A DNA stretch of 64,000 bases, taken from Hyphomonas sp. Lineage in GTDB: Bacteria; Pseudomonadota; Alphaproteobacteria; Caulobacterales; Hyphomonadaceae. Under the pieces are notes generated by a model. It was given only the letters and a program-made list of their open reading frames with translations, did no database searches and had not been told where the DNA came from. A program made the position numbers and the translations under genes. Position 1 is the first letter of the stretch. The number at the start of each line of letters is the position of its first letter. Location of the stretch: contig NZ_WGLO01000018.1 of the NCBI RefSeq assembly GCF_016125515.1, positions 1 to 64,000 of the forward strand, read 5' to 3'. Positions 21,475-30,805 of the stretch are shown here, piece after piece.

Positions 21475-22467
21475 ATGGCAAAAGACAAGACCACCGGCTA
21501 CGAGCCAATGACCTCGATCGAGGCGATCTCCGCAGGGCTCGGCACCGCGGGCTACATCTCGACAACCCAGATATCGACGGCTGTGTTCCTGGCCCACGGC
21601 CTGCGCAAACCGATCCTGATCGAAGGCCCCGCCGGCGTCGGCAAGACGGATCTGGCCGCCTCGCTGTCAAAGTGGATGAACCTGCCGCTGATCCGCCTGC
21701 AGTGCTACGAAGGCCTCGATGAGGGCAAGGCGCTTTACGAATGGAAGTATGGCAAGCAGCTACTCTATACGCAGATTCTGAAAGAGAAGCTCAGCGAGCT
21801 TCTGGGTGATGCGAAGACATTGAACGACTCCCTCGGCAAGCTGTCCGGGTTCGAGGACCTGTTCTTCTCGCCGCAATTCCTCGAAGCGCGCCCCCTGCTG
21901 AACGCCATGCAGCAGAAGAAGGGCTCGGTCCTCCTGATCGATGAGATCGACAAGTCGGATGAAGCTTTCGAAGCTTTCCTGCTCGAAGTCCTGTCCGACT
22001 ATCAGGTCTCGGTGCCGGAGATCGGCACCATCAAGGCGGACGTGCCGCCGCTGGTGATCCTGACCTCCAACAACGTTCGCGAACTCGGCGATGCCCTGAA
22101 GCGCCGCTGCCTTCACCTGCACATCGGCTTCCCCGACCATGAACGCGAGCAGCGCATCGTGCGAGCGCGTGTCGAGGGCATTTCCGATACGCTCCTGAAC
22201 CAGCTCGTGCGTTTTGTGCAGTCCGTTCGCGAAACGGATATCAAGAAACGGCCGTCCATCGCCGAAACAGTGGACTGGGCCCGCACATTGCTCTTGCTGC
22301 ATGCAAGCACGCTGGACGAAGTCTTCGTGCGCGACACGCTGAACGTTCTTCTGAAGCATGAAAGCGACATCGCCGCGATCGCGCCCACCATTCCAAAAAT
22401 GGTGCGCGAAGCGACCGGGCCGGATGCCCGGGGACGCCTCGCCTCAGGCTATCCGGACATGGGCTGA
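21475..22467 (+). CDS. MoxR-family AAA+ ATPase
   Basis: A 330-residue AAA+ ATPase with Walker A EGPAGVGKTDLA, Walker B LLIDEIDKSDEAFE and a sensor-1 region ILTSNNVRELGDALKRRCL. MoxR ATPases act as chaperones that insert cofactors or mature protein complexes, nearly always with a VWA-domain partner, which follows 15 bp downstream. This pair resembles the CoxD/CoxE-type couple found near carbon monoxide dehydrogenase genes, but no such dehydrogenase is present, so the client is unknown. I chose the ATG at 21475; one at 21508 is an alternative. Confidence 0.9.
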   Translation: MAKDKTTGYEPMTSIEAISAGLGTAGYISTTQISTAVFLAHGLRKPILIEGPAGVGKTDLAASLSKWMNLPLIRLQCYEGLDEGKALYEWKYGKQLLYTQILKEKLSELLGDAKTLNDSLGKLSGFEDLFFSPQFLEARPLLNAMQQKKGSVLLIDEIDKSDEAFEAFLLEVLSDYQVSVPEIGTIKADVPPLVILTSNNVRELGDALKRRCLHLHIGFPDHEREQRIVRARVEGISDTLLNQLVRFVQSVRETDIKKRPSIAETVDWARTLLLLHASTLDEVFVRDTLNVLLKHESDIAAIAPTIPKMVREATGPDARGRLASGYPDMG

Positions 22468-22482
22468 TCCCGGCGCGGCGGC

Positions 22483-23829
22483 ATGGAAAAGCAGATCTCC
22501 AACTTCATCCGCGCACTGAGATCGGCCGATGTCCGTGTCTCGACGGGTGAAGCGCTGGATGCGGCCAGAACGCTGGCCATGATCGGCTATGATGATCGTG
22601 CGTTAATGAAGGATTCGCTCGCCTGTGTGCTGGCCAAATCCGAGGCTGAAAAATCGATCCACGACCGGCTGTTCGATCTCTACTTCTCATCTGCACCGGC
22701 GGCGGCAACATCCGCCAGCGCGACGTCTGAAAGTGAAAGCGACAGCAATGAAAGCCCGGCCGACGCCGCAGAGCGACTGTCCTCCCTGACGGAAGCGGGC
22801 AATGAGGCAGAGCTTGCCAGCGCCGTGGAACGCGCAGCAGAAGCTGCGGGCCTCAACGACATCCGCTTCTCGACTCAGGTTGCCTACTTTGCGCAATCGA
22901 TGCTCAAGGCGATGGGCGGCGAAGCTCTGCAAACCCGGCTGCTGGAAGCGCTGCAAGGGCGGACGCCGGACGCCGACGCTGAAGCCCAACGCCTGATCGA
23001 TGTGCGACGTGCTCTGACGAAAGCCACGCGCGAACGGGCTGAGCGCGGGTTCGATATCTTCGGGGCGGCTGAAACCGAGCGTTTCCGCGATGACGTCGCC
23101 GCGACCAAGCGCCTATCCGCCATCGAAGCCAGCGACATGGCGAGGATGAAGCAGCTCGTCGCAAAAGTCGCCAAGAAGTTGGCCGTGAAACACTCCCGCC
23201 GCCGCAAACGCACCCAGCGCGGTATGCTGGACGTGCGCCGCACGATGCGCGCCAATGCCGGCTTTGACGGCGTGCCGTTCAATGTCGTCTGGCGGCAGAA
23301 GAAAAAGGACCGGCCGAAAATCCTCGTCATCTGCGACGTTTCCGGATCGGTGGCCGCCTATGTGCGTTTCCTGTTGTTGCTGCTGTTCTCGATGAAGGAA
23401 GCAATTCCGGACCTGTCCGCCTTTGCGTTTTCCTATCGTCTGAAATGCGTGGACGATATTCTGGAAACCCACGAATTCGATGCCGCCATCAAGAAGATCC
23501 TGCGCGAGATCGGCCTCGGCTCGACGAGCTATGGCCAAGCCTTCTCAGACTTCAAGATGGACCACGAGAACAAAATTGACCGGCGTACGACCATCATCAT
23601 CCTCGGCGACGGGCGTTCAAACTATGGCGATCCGCGTCTGGACCTGTTCCGCGATTTTGCAGGCCGGGCCAAGCGTATCATTTGGCTCAACCCCGAAGGC
23701 CGCGCCCTGTGGGGAACAGGCGACAGCGTCATTCCACGCTACGAACCCTTCTGTGCACAGATGAGTCACGTCGCGACGCTGAAAGATCTGGAGCGGGCGG
23801 TCGACGAAGTGCTAACCGCGTATGACTGA
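22483..23829 (+). CDS. VWA-containing CoxE-like protein, partner of the MoxR ATPase
   Basis: A 448-residue cytoplasmic protein. The first half is helical, with an acidic, Ser/Ala-rich linker around residues 68-90 (SATSESESDSNES). A very basic stretch (HSRRRKRTQRGML) precedes the C-terminal VWA domain. The metal site reads CDVSGSVAAY (DxSxS), followed by GSTSYGQAFSDF and IILGDGRSN. This matches the CoxE-like VWA family encoded after MoxR ATPases. The stop codon lies 3 bp before the convergent ccrM stop. Confidence 0.88.
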   Translation: MEKQISNFIRALRSADVRVSTGEALDAARTLAMIGYDDRALMKDSLACVLAKSEAEKSIHDRLFDLYFSSAPAAATSASATSESESDSNESPADAAERLSSLTEAGNEAELASAVERAAEAAGLNDIRFSTQVAYFAQSMLKAMGGEALQTRLLEALQGRTPDADAEAQRLIDVRRALTKATRERAERGFDIFGAAETERFRDDVAATKRLSAIEASDMARMKQLVAKVAKKLAVKHSRRRKRTQRGMLDVRRTMRANAGFDGVPFNVVWRQKKKDRPKILVICDVSGSVAAYVRFLLLLLFSMKEAIPDLSAFAFSYRLKCVDDILETHEFDAAIKKILREIGLGSTSYGQAFSDFKMDHENKIDRRTTIIILGDGRSNYGDPRLDLFRDFAGRAKRIIWLNPEGRALWGTGDSVIPRYEPFCAQMSHVATLKDLERAVDEVLTAYD

Positions 23830-23832
23830 CGC

Positions 23833-24981
<1,149 letters not shown>

Positions 24982-25029
24982 GAAAAGCCTACCGAATGGT
25001 TACTCCGCGCCTCCTGTGCGCCGTCTCCA

Positions 25030-26163
25030 TCACAGGCCCAGCAGGAATTGCCCGTCGGGCGTTACCAGCGGCCGGAAGAGGTCCGTGCGCAGCTCGGGCC
25101 GGCGCCCGCTGAGACCGTTGCGCGCCGCCGCCTTCTGAAAACGTTGCGAAATAAGGTTCGCCATCGGCCCGCGTCCCCGCCCTCGCTCGAACCAGCGCGG
25201 ATCATAATCCTTGCCACCGCGCATCTCGCGGATGAGGTTCACCACCCGCGCCGCCCGGTCCGGAACGTGCTGGACCAGCCACTCGTGGAACAGATCTTTT
25301 ATTTCATACGGCAGTCGCAGCACGACATAACCCGCGCCAGTGGCTCCATGTGCCGCCGACGCCTCCAGCAGCGCTTCGATCTCGTGATCGTTCAGTCCCG
25401 GAATGATCGGCGCCGTCATGACCGAAACGGGAATGCCGGCCTGCGACAGCGCCCGCACGGTTTCCAGCCGGCGCTCCGGCGTTGCCGCGCGCGGCTCCAT
25501 CTTGCGCGCGAGCTTCCGGTCCAGCGTCGTGATCGACACACCAACCCGCGCAATGCCCTTTTCCGCCATCGGCGCCAGCAGATCGATGTCGCGCTGGATC
25601 AGTGCAGACTTGGTGAGCAGGCTGACCGGATGGTTATGATCCGACAGGATCTGCAGGAGCCGGCGCGTCAGGCGTTGTTCGCGCTCGACCGGCTGATAGG
25701 CGTCCGTGTTGATGCCGAGCGCCACCGGCTTCGGGATATAGGCGGGCCGCGACAACTCCTTCACGAGCAGTTCCGGCGCATTCGATTTCTGGAAAAGCCG
25801 GCTTTCAAAATCGAGCCCCGCCGAGAGCCCCGACCAGGCATGCGTGGGCCGCGCGAAGCAATAGATGCATCCGTGCTCGCAGCCGCGATACGGGTTGATC
25901 GACCGGTCGAAATGGATGTCTGGCGAATTGTTGAACGTGATGATCGTCTTCGCCGTATCCTCCATCAGGAGGGTTTCGAGCGGCGCGGCGTCGTCCTCAA
26001 TCGTGCTCCAGCCATCATCGAACGGATCGCGGGTGTGGCGTTCATACCGCCCGGTCTGGTTCGACACAGCGCCGCGACCACGATGCTCGAACCGCTCACC
26101 CACCTCACCGGTCTCGATCAGGGTGACACGTCCGATTGGTTTCAGTTTCTGTCCGGTCCTCAT
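25030..26163 (-). CDS. PA0069-family radical SAM protein (SplB-like)
   Basis: A 377-residue radical SAM enzyme. The cluster motif is in RGCEHGCIYCFARPTH (C-x3-C-x2-C) about 85 residues from the start, followed by the SPL-like region SAGLDFESRLFQKSN. The barrel continues with LLTKSALIQRDIDLLAPM and VSITTLDRKLARKMEPR. It belongs to the PA0069 group (Rv2578c-like), whose reaction is not established. The ATG at 26163 is chosen over an upstream GTG; neither has a good ribosome-binding site. The TIGR04282-type glycosyltransferase gene lies 66 bp upstream on the same strand, so the two may be cotranscribed. Confidence 0.88.
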   Translation of the reverse strand: MRTGQKLKPIGRVTLIETGEVGERFEHRGRGAVSNQTGRYERHTRDPFDDGWSTIEDDAAPLETLLMEDTAKTIITFNNSPDIHFDRSINPYRGCEHGCIYCFARPTHAWSGLSAGLDFESRLFQKSNAPELLVKELSRPAYIPKPVALGINTDAYQPVEREQRLTRRLLQILSDHNHPVSLLTKSALIQRDIDLLAPMAEKGIARVGVSITTLDRKLARKMEPRAATPERRLETVRALSQAGIPVSVMTAPIIPGLNDHEIEALLEASAAHGATGAGYVVLRLPYEIKDLFHEWLVQHVPDRAARVVNLIREMRGGKDYDPRWFERGRGRGPMANLISQRFQKAAARNGLSGRRPELRTDLFRPLVTPDGQFLLGL

Positions 26164-26229
26164 AGCCGGTATGAGAGCCACAAGAAAAAGAACAAAGCAA
26201 GAACTTTTGGCGCGAATGTTCTGGGGAAT

Positions 26230-26832
26230 TCAGCGCAGGCGGCGGCGCCAGTCTTCCCAATCCTGGGCCTCGTCGATGTCGATCAAGGTTTCAAGCAGAC
26301 CGATACGGGCAGTAGGCGGCAATCGGCTCCACACATCCTCCATGGCATGCGGTCCGGACCATCGCACACCGTCAAACGGCGCCGGCGTGCCGGCCCGCTT
26401 GTGGAGTCCGAACAGCCAGAAACCGCCATCCCGCGCCGGTCCGAATACCGCGTCCCGCCTCCACAGAAGGCCCGCCGCCTGCCGGATCCGGCCGGGCGTG
26501 ATGTCCGGCACATCTGCACCAATGAACATGACCGGTCCGCGCGGCGCTTCGTGCAAGGCCCGGCTCAGCCGGTCTGTCAGGTCGCCGCCGCCTTGCGGAA
26601 AAAGGTCCGCGCCTTTGAAGGCCGCCGCTGCGCCGGCACGCCGCGCCACAGCATCGGGCGCCACATAGATCCGCACCCGGCAGCCGCTCGCCTGCGCGGC
26701 CCTGAGTGTGCGCCCCAATGTAAAGACAGCCACCCGGCGGGCGGCGGCCTTCCCCAGCCCTGACGCCAGCCGGGTTTTCGACAGGCCGATCTGCGGCGGC
26801 TTGGCAAAGACGATGAGGGTCGCAGGACGCAT
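26230..26832 (-). CDS. TIGR04282-type glycosyltransferase (DUF2064 family)
   Basis: A 200-residue protein of the DUF2064/TIGR04282 family, glycosyltransferases often encoded with TIGR04283 proteins and named for arsenosugar biosynthesis loci. Recognisable parts are the N-terminal IVFAKPPQIGLSKTRLA, the FIGADVPDI metal-binding region and GPARDGGFWLFG. No arsenic methyltransferase (arsM) or ArsS is seen in the window, so an arsenosugar role is unsupported here. The TIGR04283 partner is encoded about 600 bp away on the same strand. I use the ATG at 26832. Confidence 0.82.
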   Translation of the reverse strand: MRPATLIVFAKPPQIGLSKTRLASGLGKAAARRVAVFTLGRTLRAAQASGCRVRIYVAPDAVARRAGAAAAFKGADLFPQGGGDLTDRLSRALHEAPRGPVMFIGADVPDITPGRIRQAAGLLWRRDAVFGPARDGGFWLFGLHKRAGTPAPFDGVRWSGPHAMEDVWSRLPPTARIGLLETLIDIDEAQDWEDWRRRLR

Positions 26833-26912
26833 GCGCAAGAGGCCTTGGATTTGCCGGAAACGGGGGTGAAACTGTCTGACGCCTCTGGGAAACGCAAGGA
26901 AGGCCCGCCGTC

Positions 26913-27443
26913 ATGAAACCGCACGTTTACGTGATCCCGTTCCTGGCCCTCACAGTACTGGCCGGCTGTTTCATGTCGACCGAGCCGAGAATCGAGACCG
27001 GAGCGGCGCTTGGCGAAGGCCCCGTTGCCTTTTGCATGCCCGACGAACAGCCCTGCCAGATTGGACAGCCCGAGGGCGATGGCTATCTCGTGAAGGCCGA
27101 GGAAGAAGACGAAGAAGATGTCCGCCTTCGGTTCGAACCACTCACCGAAGCAGACGGAGCGACGATCTATCTCGGGGAATCGGAGCTGCGCGATGACGAG
27201 GACGTCGCCTGGAGCTACATCGTCGCCCGGGCCGACGGTGAAACGCCGGAAGGACTGATGCGCTTCACCATCATGATGCCGGGCTGCAGCGACATGGATG
27301 CGGAACAGCGCGAACGCTTCAAGATCGAGAAGGCCGACTCCTACACCTGCATGGTCGACGACATTGCCAACTTCCGCGCCTATCTCATCGAGGCGTATAC
27401 GGAGCATTTCGCTGACCCCGCCTGGTGGACCGACGAAAACTAG
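26913..27443 (+). CDS. Acidic lipoprotein of unknown function
   Basis: A 176-residue protein I do not recognise. A hydrophobic signal (residues 8-18) ends in the lipobox LAGC, so the mature protein should be lipid-anchored at Cys19. The mature part is very acidic, with a run of Glu and Asp (KAEEEDEEDVRLRF) around residues 57-70 and four further cysteines that could form disulfides. It sits between, and runs against, the two glycosyltransferase genes, and its 3' end overlaps the TIGR04283 gene by 4 bp. A GGAAGG site precedes the start. Confidence 0.75.
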   Translation: MKPHVYVIPFLALTVLAGCFMSTEPRIETGAALGEGPVAFCMPDEQPCQIGQPEGDGYLVKAEEEDEEDVRLRFEPLTEADGATIYLGESELRDDEDVAWSYIVARADGETPEGLMRFTIMMPGCSDMDAEQRERFKIEKADSYTCMVDDIANFRAYLIEAYTEHFADPAWWTDEN

Positions 27444-28123
27444 CTGTAGGATTTCGCCAGCGCTTCCGGCTTCGCGCCAAGCAGAAAACGTGTCAGCAGC
27501 CAGGCATTGCGCCAGGCCCGCTTGTGCCAGCCATCGCGTTCATATTTGGCTGCCGACGTGCGCGCTTCCGCGTCCAGAATGACCAACCGCTTTTTGCCTA
27601 TGCCCTGGACGATCATCACGTCTTCCATGAGTGGCACGTCCGCAAACCCGCCCACCTCACGATACAAGGCGCGCGAGATCAGGAGCCCTTGGTCGCCATA
27701 GGGCAGCCCCATCAATCGGGCCCGCCGGTTCGCACGTTTTTCCAGCCAGCGCGCCGCCCGCGCATCGGAGCGGAACTTCAGCGTAAAGGCCGCGGCCATG
27801 CCGGGCCGGGTGCCCATGTGCGCCGCCGCCCGCTCGGCCCAGTCCCGCGACAGCGCCGTATCGGCGTGCAGGAACAGGAACCACTCCCCGCGTGCCGCCG
27901 CTGCGCCGGCGCGCAATTGTCTACCGCGTCCCGTTTCGCTCTCGACAACATCCGCGCCGGCAGAACCCGCGATCGCGCGTGTCGCATCGCTTGATCCGCC
28001 ATCCACGACAATCACTTCCCGGATGAGGCCAGCTTCCAGCCCCGGCAACAGGCTTTCGAGACACAGCGGCAGATCACCTGCTGCGTTCAAAGCCGGAATG
28101 ATGATCGACAGCGGCGCCGGCAT
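27440..28123 (-). CDS. TIGR04283-type glycosyltransferase (GT2 fold)
   Basis: A 227-residue family-2 glycosyltransferase with SIIIPALNAAGDLPLCLESL at the N-terminus, the nucleotide-binding VVDGGSSDATR, the DxD-like FLHADTALS and YGDQGLLISR in the acceptor region. It matches the TIGR04283 family named for arsenosugar loci. The start overlaps the upstream glycosylase stop by one base (TGATG), so the two are translated together. The longer frame to 28633 is the glycosylase gene read in the wrong phase. Confidence 0.85.
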   Translation of the reverse strand: MPAPLSIIIPALNAAGDLPLCLESLLPGLEAGLIREVIVVDGGSSDATRAIAGSAGADVVESETGRGRQLRAGAAAARGEWFLFLHADTALSRDWAERAAAHMGTRPGMAAAFTLKFRSDARAARWLEKRANRRARLMGLPYGDQGLLISRALYREVGGFADVPLMEDVMIVQGIGKKRLVILDAEARTSAAKYERDGWHKRAWRNAWLLTRFLLGAKPEALAKSYS

Positions 28124-28920
28124 CAGCCTTCCAGCTCGGCAAGCCGCTTCTCGATGAGCATCAGGTCGCGCCAGGCACGGCTCTTGTCCTGAGGTCGGCG
28201 CAGAAGGTAGGCGGGATGCAGGATCGGAATGATCGGCACCTTGAACCCGTCCGGCGTGGAGTAGGCGTATTCGTTGCCGCGCAGCTTCATGATGCCGTCC
28301 TTGCTGGCCAGCAAGGACACCGCCGGCACACCGCCTGCCGCAATGATCAGCTTCGGCTGCGCCAGTTCGATCATCCGGTCGACGAAGGGCCGGCAAACGG
28401 CCAGCTCGTCCGGTTCCGGGTTCCTGTTGCCGCCGGGACGCCAGTAATTGACGTTGGTAATGAAGACATTCTCGGCGCGTGACCGTCCGATCGCCGCCAG
28501 CATCTTGTCGAGCAGCTGCCCGGCCCTGCCCACAAAGGGAAGGCCCCGGCGATCCTCTTCGGCGCCCGGCCCCTCGCCGATCACCATCAGGCTGGCCCCC
28601 AGGACGCCATCGCAAACCACCGCCTGTTCGCACGTCGCCTTCAGCGCGCTGCCGTCGAACGCCCGGATCGCCGCAGCAAGGGCTTCCAGCGTCTGTGCGC
28701 CTCGCGCCTCGTTGCGGGCCACATTGGCCCAGTCCGACACCGTCCGCGATGCCTTGCGCAGCGGAATGACGGCCGCCGCGTCCCTGGTCGGTTCATCCCT
28801 TTCAGGCGTCGGCGCGGTCTTCAACAAAGCGTCCACCAACGCTTTATCCACGCTCACGCCCATGTCGGCCCACCATTCGGTGAGCGCCGAAATTGGCTCT
28901 CTTGACGCAGGGGTTGGCAT
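28123..28920 (-). CDS. Uracil-DNA glycosylase, family 4-like
   Basis: A 265-residue glycosylase that removes uracil from DNA to start base-excision repair. Motif 1 reads GEGPGAEEDRRGLPFVGRAG and motif 2 HPAYLLRRP; NYWRPGGNRNPEP is also typical of family 4 enzymes. These enzymes usually hold a 4Fe-4S cluster. Here the cysteines just before motif 1 (ATCEQAVVC) do not fall into the common spacing, so cluster binding is uncertain. The ATG at 28920 fits the family start; the frame extends to 28992 without support. Confidence 0.88.
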   Translation of the reverse strand: MPTPASREPISALTEWWADMGVSVDKALVDALLKTAPTPERDEPTRDAAAVIPLRKASRTVSDWANVARNEARGAQTLEALAAAIRAFDGSALKATCEQAVVCDGVLGASLMVIGEGPGAEEDRRGLPFVGRAGQLLDKMLAAIGRSRAENVFITNVNYWRPGGNRNPEPDELAVCRPFVDRMIELAQPKLIIAAGGVPAVSLLASKDGIMKLRGNEYAYSTPDGFKVPIIPILHPAYLLRRPQDKSRAWRDLMLIEKRLAELEG

Positions 28921-28951
28921 TGCAGACAGACTGGACCTCAAGGAAACAGGC

Positions 28952-28965
28952 GTTAAGTGCTTAAC
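28952..28965. promoter_or_regulatory. Palindrome between the divergent udg and ETF-QO genes
   Basis: GTTAAG-TG-CTTAAC (28952-28965) is an inverted repeat with a two-base centre, lying in the 87-bp divergent gap. It looks like an operator or a regulator-binding site. The half-sites resemble CtrA halves but the spacing is wrong. Confidence 0.35.
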
Positions 28966-29007
28966 CGGATAGAGATAAGGCGCAAAGCGCAAACAAGGAG
29001 CTGACCT

Positions 29008-30687
29008 ATGGCCAACGCCCCCGAACGCGAGTCGATGGAGTTTGATCTGGTGATCGTCGGCGGCGGCCCTGCCGGGCTGTCAGCGGCCATCCGGTTCAAG
29101 CAACTGGCGAACGAAGCCCGCGAGGACCTGTCGGTCGTCGTGATCGAAAAGGGCGGCGAGATCGGCGCGCACATCCTGTCCGGACTCGTGCTCGACCCCA
29201 AGGCGCTGGACGAACTTCTGCCCGACTGGCGCACCCGCGCCGACCGCCCTTTGACGACCGAAGTGAAAGTCGACAGCTACAAGCTGCTTGGTGAGAACGG
29301 CTCCGCCGAGATGGGTTGGGCCCCCTTCCCGCCGCTGATGAGCAACCATGGCTGTTTTATTGGATCGCTCGCGAATGTCTGCCGCTGGCTGGGCGCTGAA
29401 GCCGAAAAGCTGGGAATCGAAGTGTTCCCCGGCTTTGCGGCCTCGGAAATCGTCTACGGCGAGAACGGCGAAGTCAAAGGCATCGTCGCGGGCGTCATGG
29501 GCCTCGACAAGGACGGCAAGCCCGGCCCGGACTACCAGCCCGGTATGGAGCTTCTCGGAAAATACGTCCTCTTCGCCGAAGGCGCTCGCGGCTCGCTGAC
29601 GAAAGATCTGACCGCCAAGTTTGGCCTGCGTGACGATTGCGACCCGCAGAAGTTCGGCATCGGCCTCAAGGAAGTCTGGTCCGTGCCAGAGGAGAATTTC
29701 CAGGAAGGCCTCGTGCAGCACACATTTGGCTGGCCCGTGATGGGCAAGAACGGCGACGGCGGCGGCTTCCTTTACCACTTCCGCGACAATGGCGAAGCGT
29801 TCGTTTCGGTCGGCTACGTCGTCCACCTCAACTACAAGAACCCCTATCTTTCGCCCTATAACGAATTCCAGCGCTACAAGCACCACGCCGATGTCGTGCG
29901 CTATCTCAAGGGCGGCAAGCGCGTCGCGTACGGCGCGCGGGCCATCACCTCCGGCGGCATCCAGTCGATCCCGCAACTCGCCTTCCCGGGCGGCGCGCTG
30001 ATCGGCTGCTCGGCCGGCTTCGTGAACCTGCCGCGCATCAAGGGCACCCACAACGCCATGAAGACCGGCATGCTCGCTGCTGAAGCGGCCTTTGAGGCCG
30101 TTAGAGCCGGCCGCCAGAGTGACGTGCTGGAGAGCTATTCGGACTGCGTGCGCGAGTCCTGGGTCTGGAAAGATCTCTCGCCTGTGCGCAACATGAAGCC
30201 GCTGATGTCGAAGTTCGGCACGCTGGTCGGCGCCATGATCGGCGTGCCCGACATGTGGATGCGCAGCCTCGTCGGCTTCGGTTTCCTGCCGACGCTCCAC
30301 CACACCAAGACCGATGCCGAATCGCTCAAGCCGGCGAAGTATTTCAAGCCGATCGACTATCCGAAACCGGACGGTGTGATCAGCTTCGACAAGCTGACGA
30401 ACGTCTCCTTCACCAACACTTATCATGGCGAAGACCAGCCGGTTCACCTGATCGTGGCCGACATGTCCCTGCAGAAATCGTCCGAGCACGACATCTATGC
30501 CGGCCCTTCGGCACGTTACTGCCCGGCCGGTGTGTATGAGTGGGTGGGCGAAGGCGCTGACCTGAAGTTCCAGATCAACTCGCAGAACTGCATCCACTGC
30601 AAGACTTGCGACATCAAGGATCCGAACCAGAACATCAACTGGACCGTTCCTGAGGGCGGCGGCGGCCCCGCATACCCGAACATGTAA
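29008..30687 (+). CDS. Electron transfer flavoprotein-ubiquinone oxidoreductase
   Basis: A 559-residue inner-membrane-associated flavoprotein that takes electrons from ETF, produced by fatty-acid and amino-acid oxidation, and passes them to ubiquinone. The FAD motif is VIVGGGPAGLSAAIR at residues 14-28. The C-terminus holds the 4Fe-4S ligands: one in YCPAGVYEW and three in NCIHCKTCDIKDP. It ends with the family-typical PEGGGGPAYPNM. An AAGGAG site precedes the ATG. It appears to be monocistronic; ETF subunits are not in the window. Confidence 0.97.
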   Translation: MANAPERESMEFDLVIVGGGPAGLSAAIRFKQLANEAREDLSVVVIEKGGEIGAHILSGLVLDPKALDELLPDWRTRADRPLTTEVKVDSYKLLGENGSAEMGWAPFPPLMSNHGCFIGSLANVCRWLGAEAEKLGIEVFPGFAASEIVYGENGEVKGIVAGVMGLDKDGKPGPDYQPGMELLGKYVLFAEGARGSLTKDLTAKFGLRDDCDPQKFGIGLKEVWSVPEENFQEGLVQHTFGWPVMGKNGDGGGFLYHFRDNGEAFVSVGYVVHLNYKNPYLSPYNEFQRYKHHADVVRYLKGGKRVAYGARAITSGGIQSIPQLAFPGGALIGCSAGFVNLPRIKGTHNAMKTGMLAAEAAFEAVRAGRQSDVLESYSDCVRESWVWKDLSPVRNMKPLMSKFGTLVGAMIGVPDMWMRSLVGFGFLPTLHHTKTDAESLKPAKYFKPIDYPKPDGVISFDKLTNVSFTNTYHGEDQPVHLIVADMSLQKSSEHDIYAGPSARYCPAGVYEWVGEGADLKFQINSQNCIHCKTCDIKDPNQNINWTVPEGGGGPAYPNM

Positions 30688-30805
30688 TGCCAACAAAGCG
30701 GGCGGCCCGCCCCGGCCGGCCCGCCACCAGCACACCAGCGCCTTGCTCTTGCCGCACGGGCCTGCTTCACTCGCCTTTCCTTCAAAGGTGGAGTTTTCCG
30801 CGCCT

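Noticed and set aside
28124-28633. N-terminal extension of the TIGR04283 glycosyltransferase frame
   Set aside because: It reads the glycosylase gene out of phase; the GT2 fold begins at 28123.
30688-30805. GC-rich inverted sequence after the ETF-QO gene as a terminator
   Set aside because: The arms match imperfectly and no T-tract follows, so it cannot be called a terminator.
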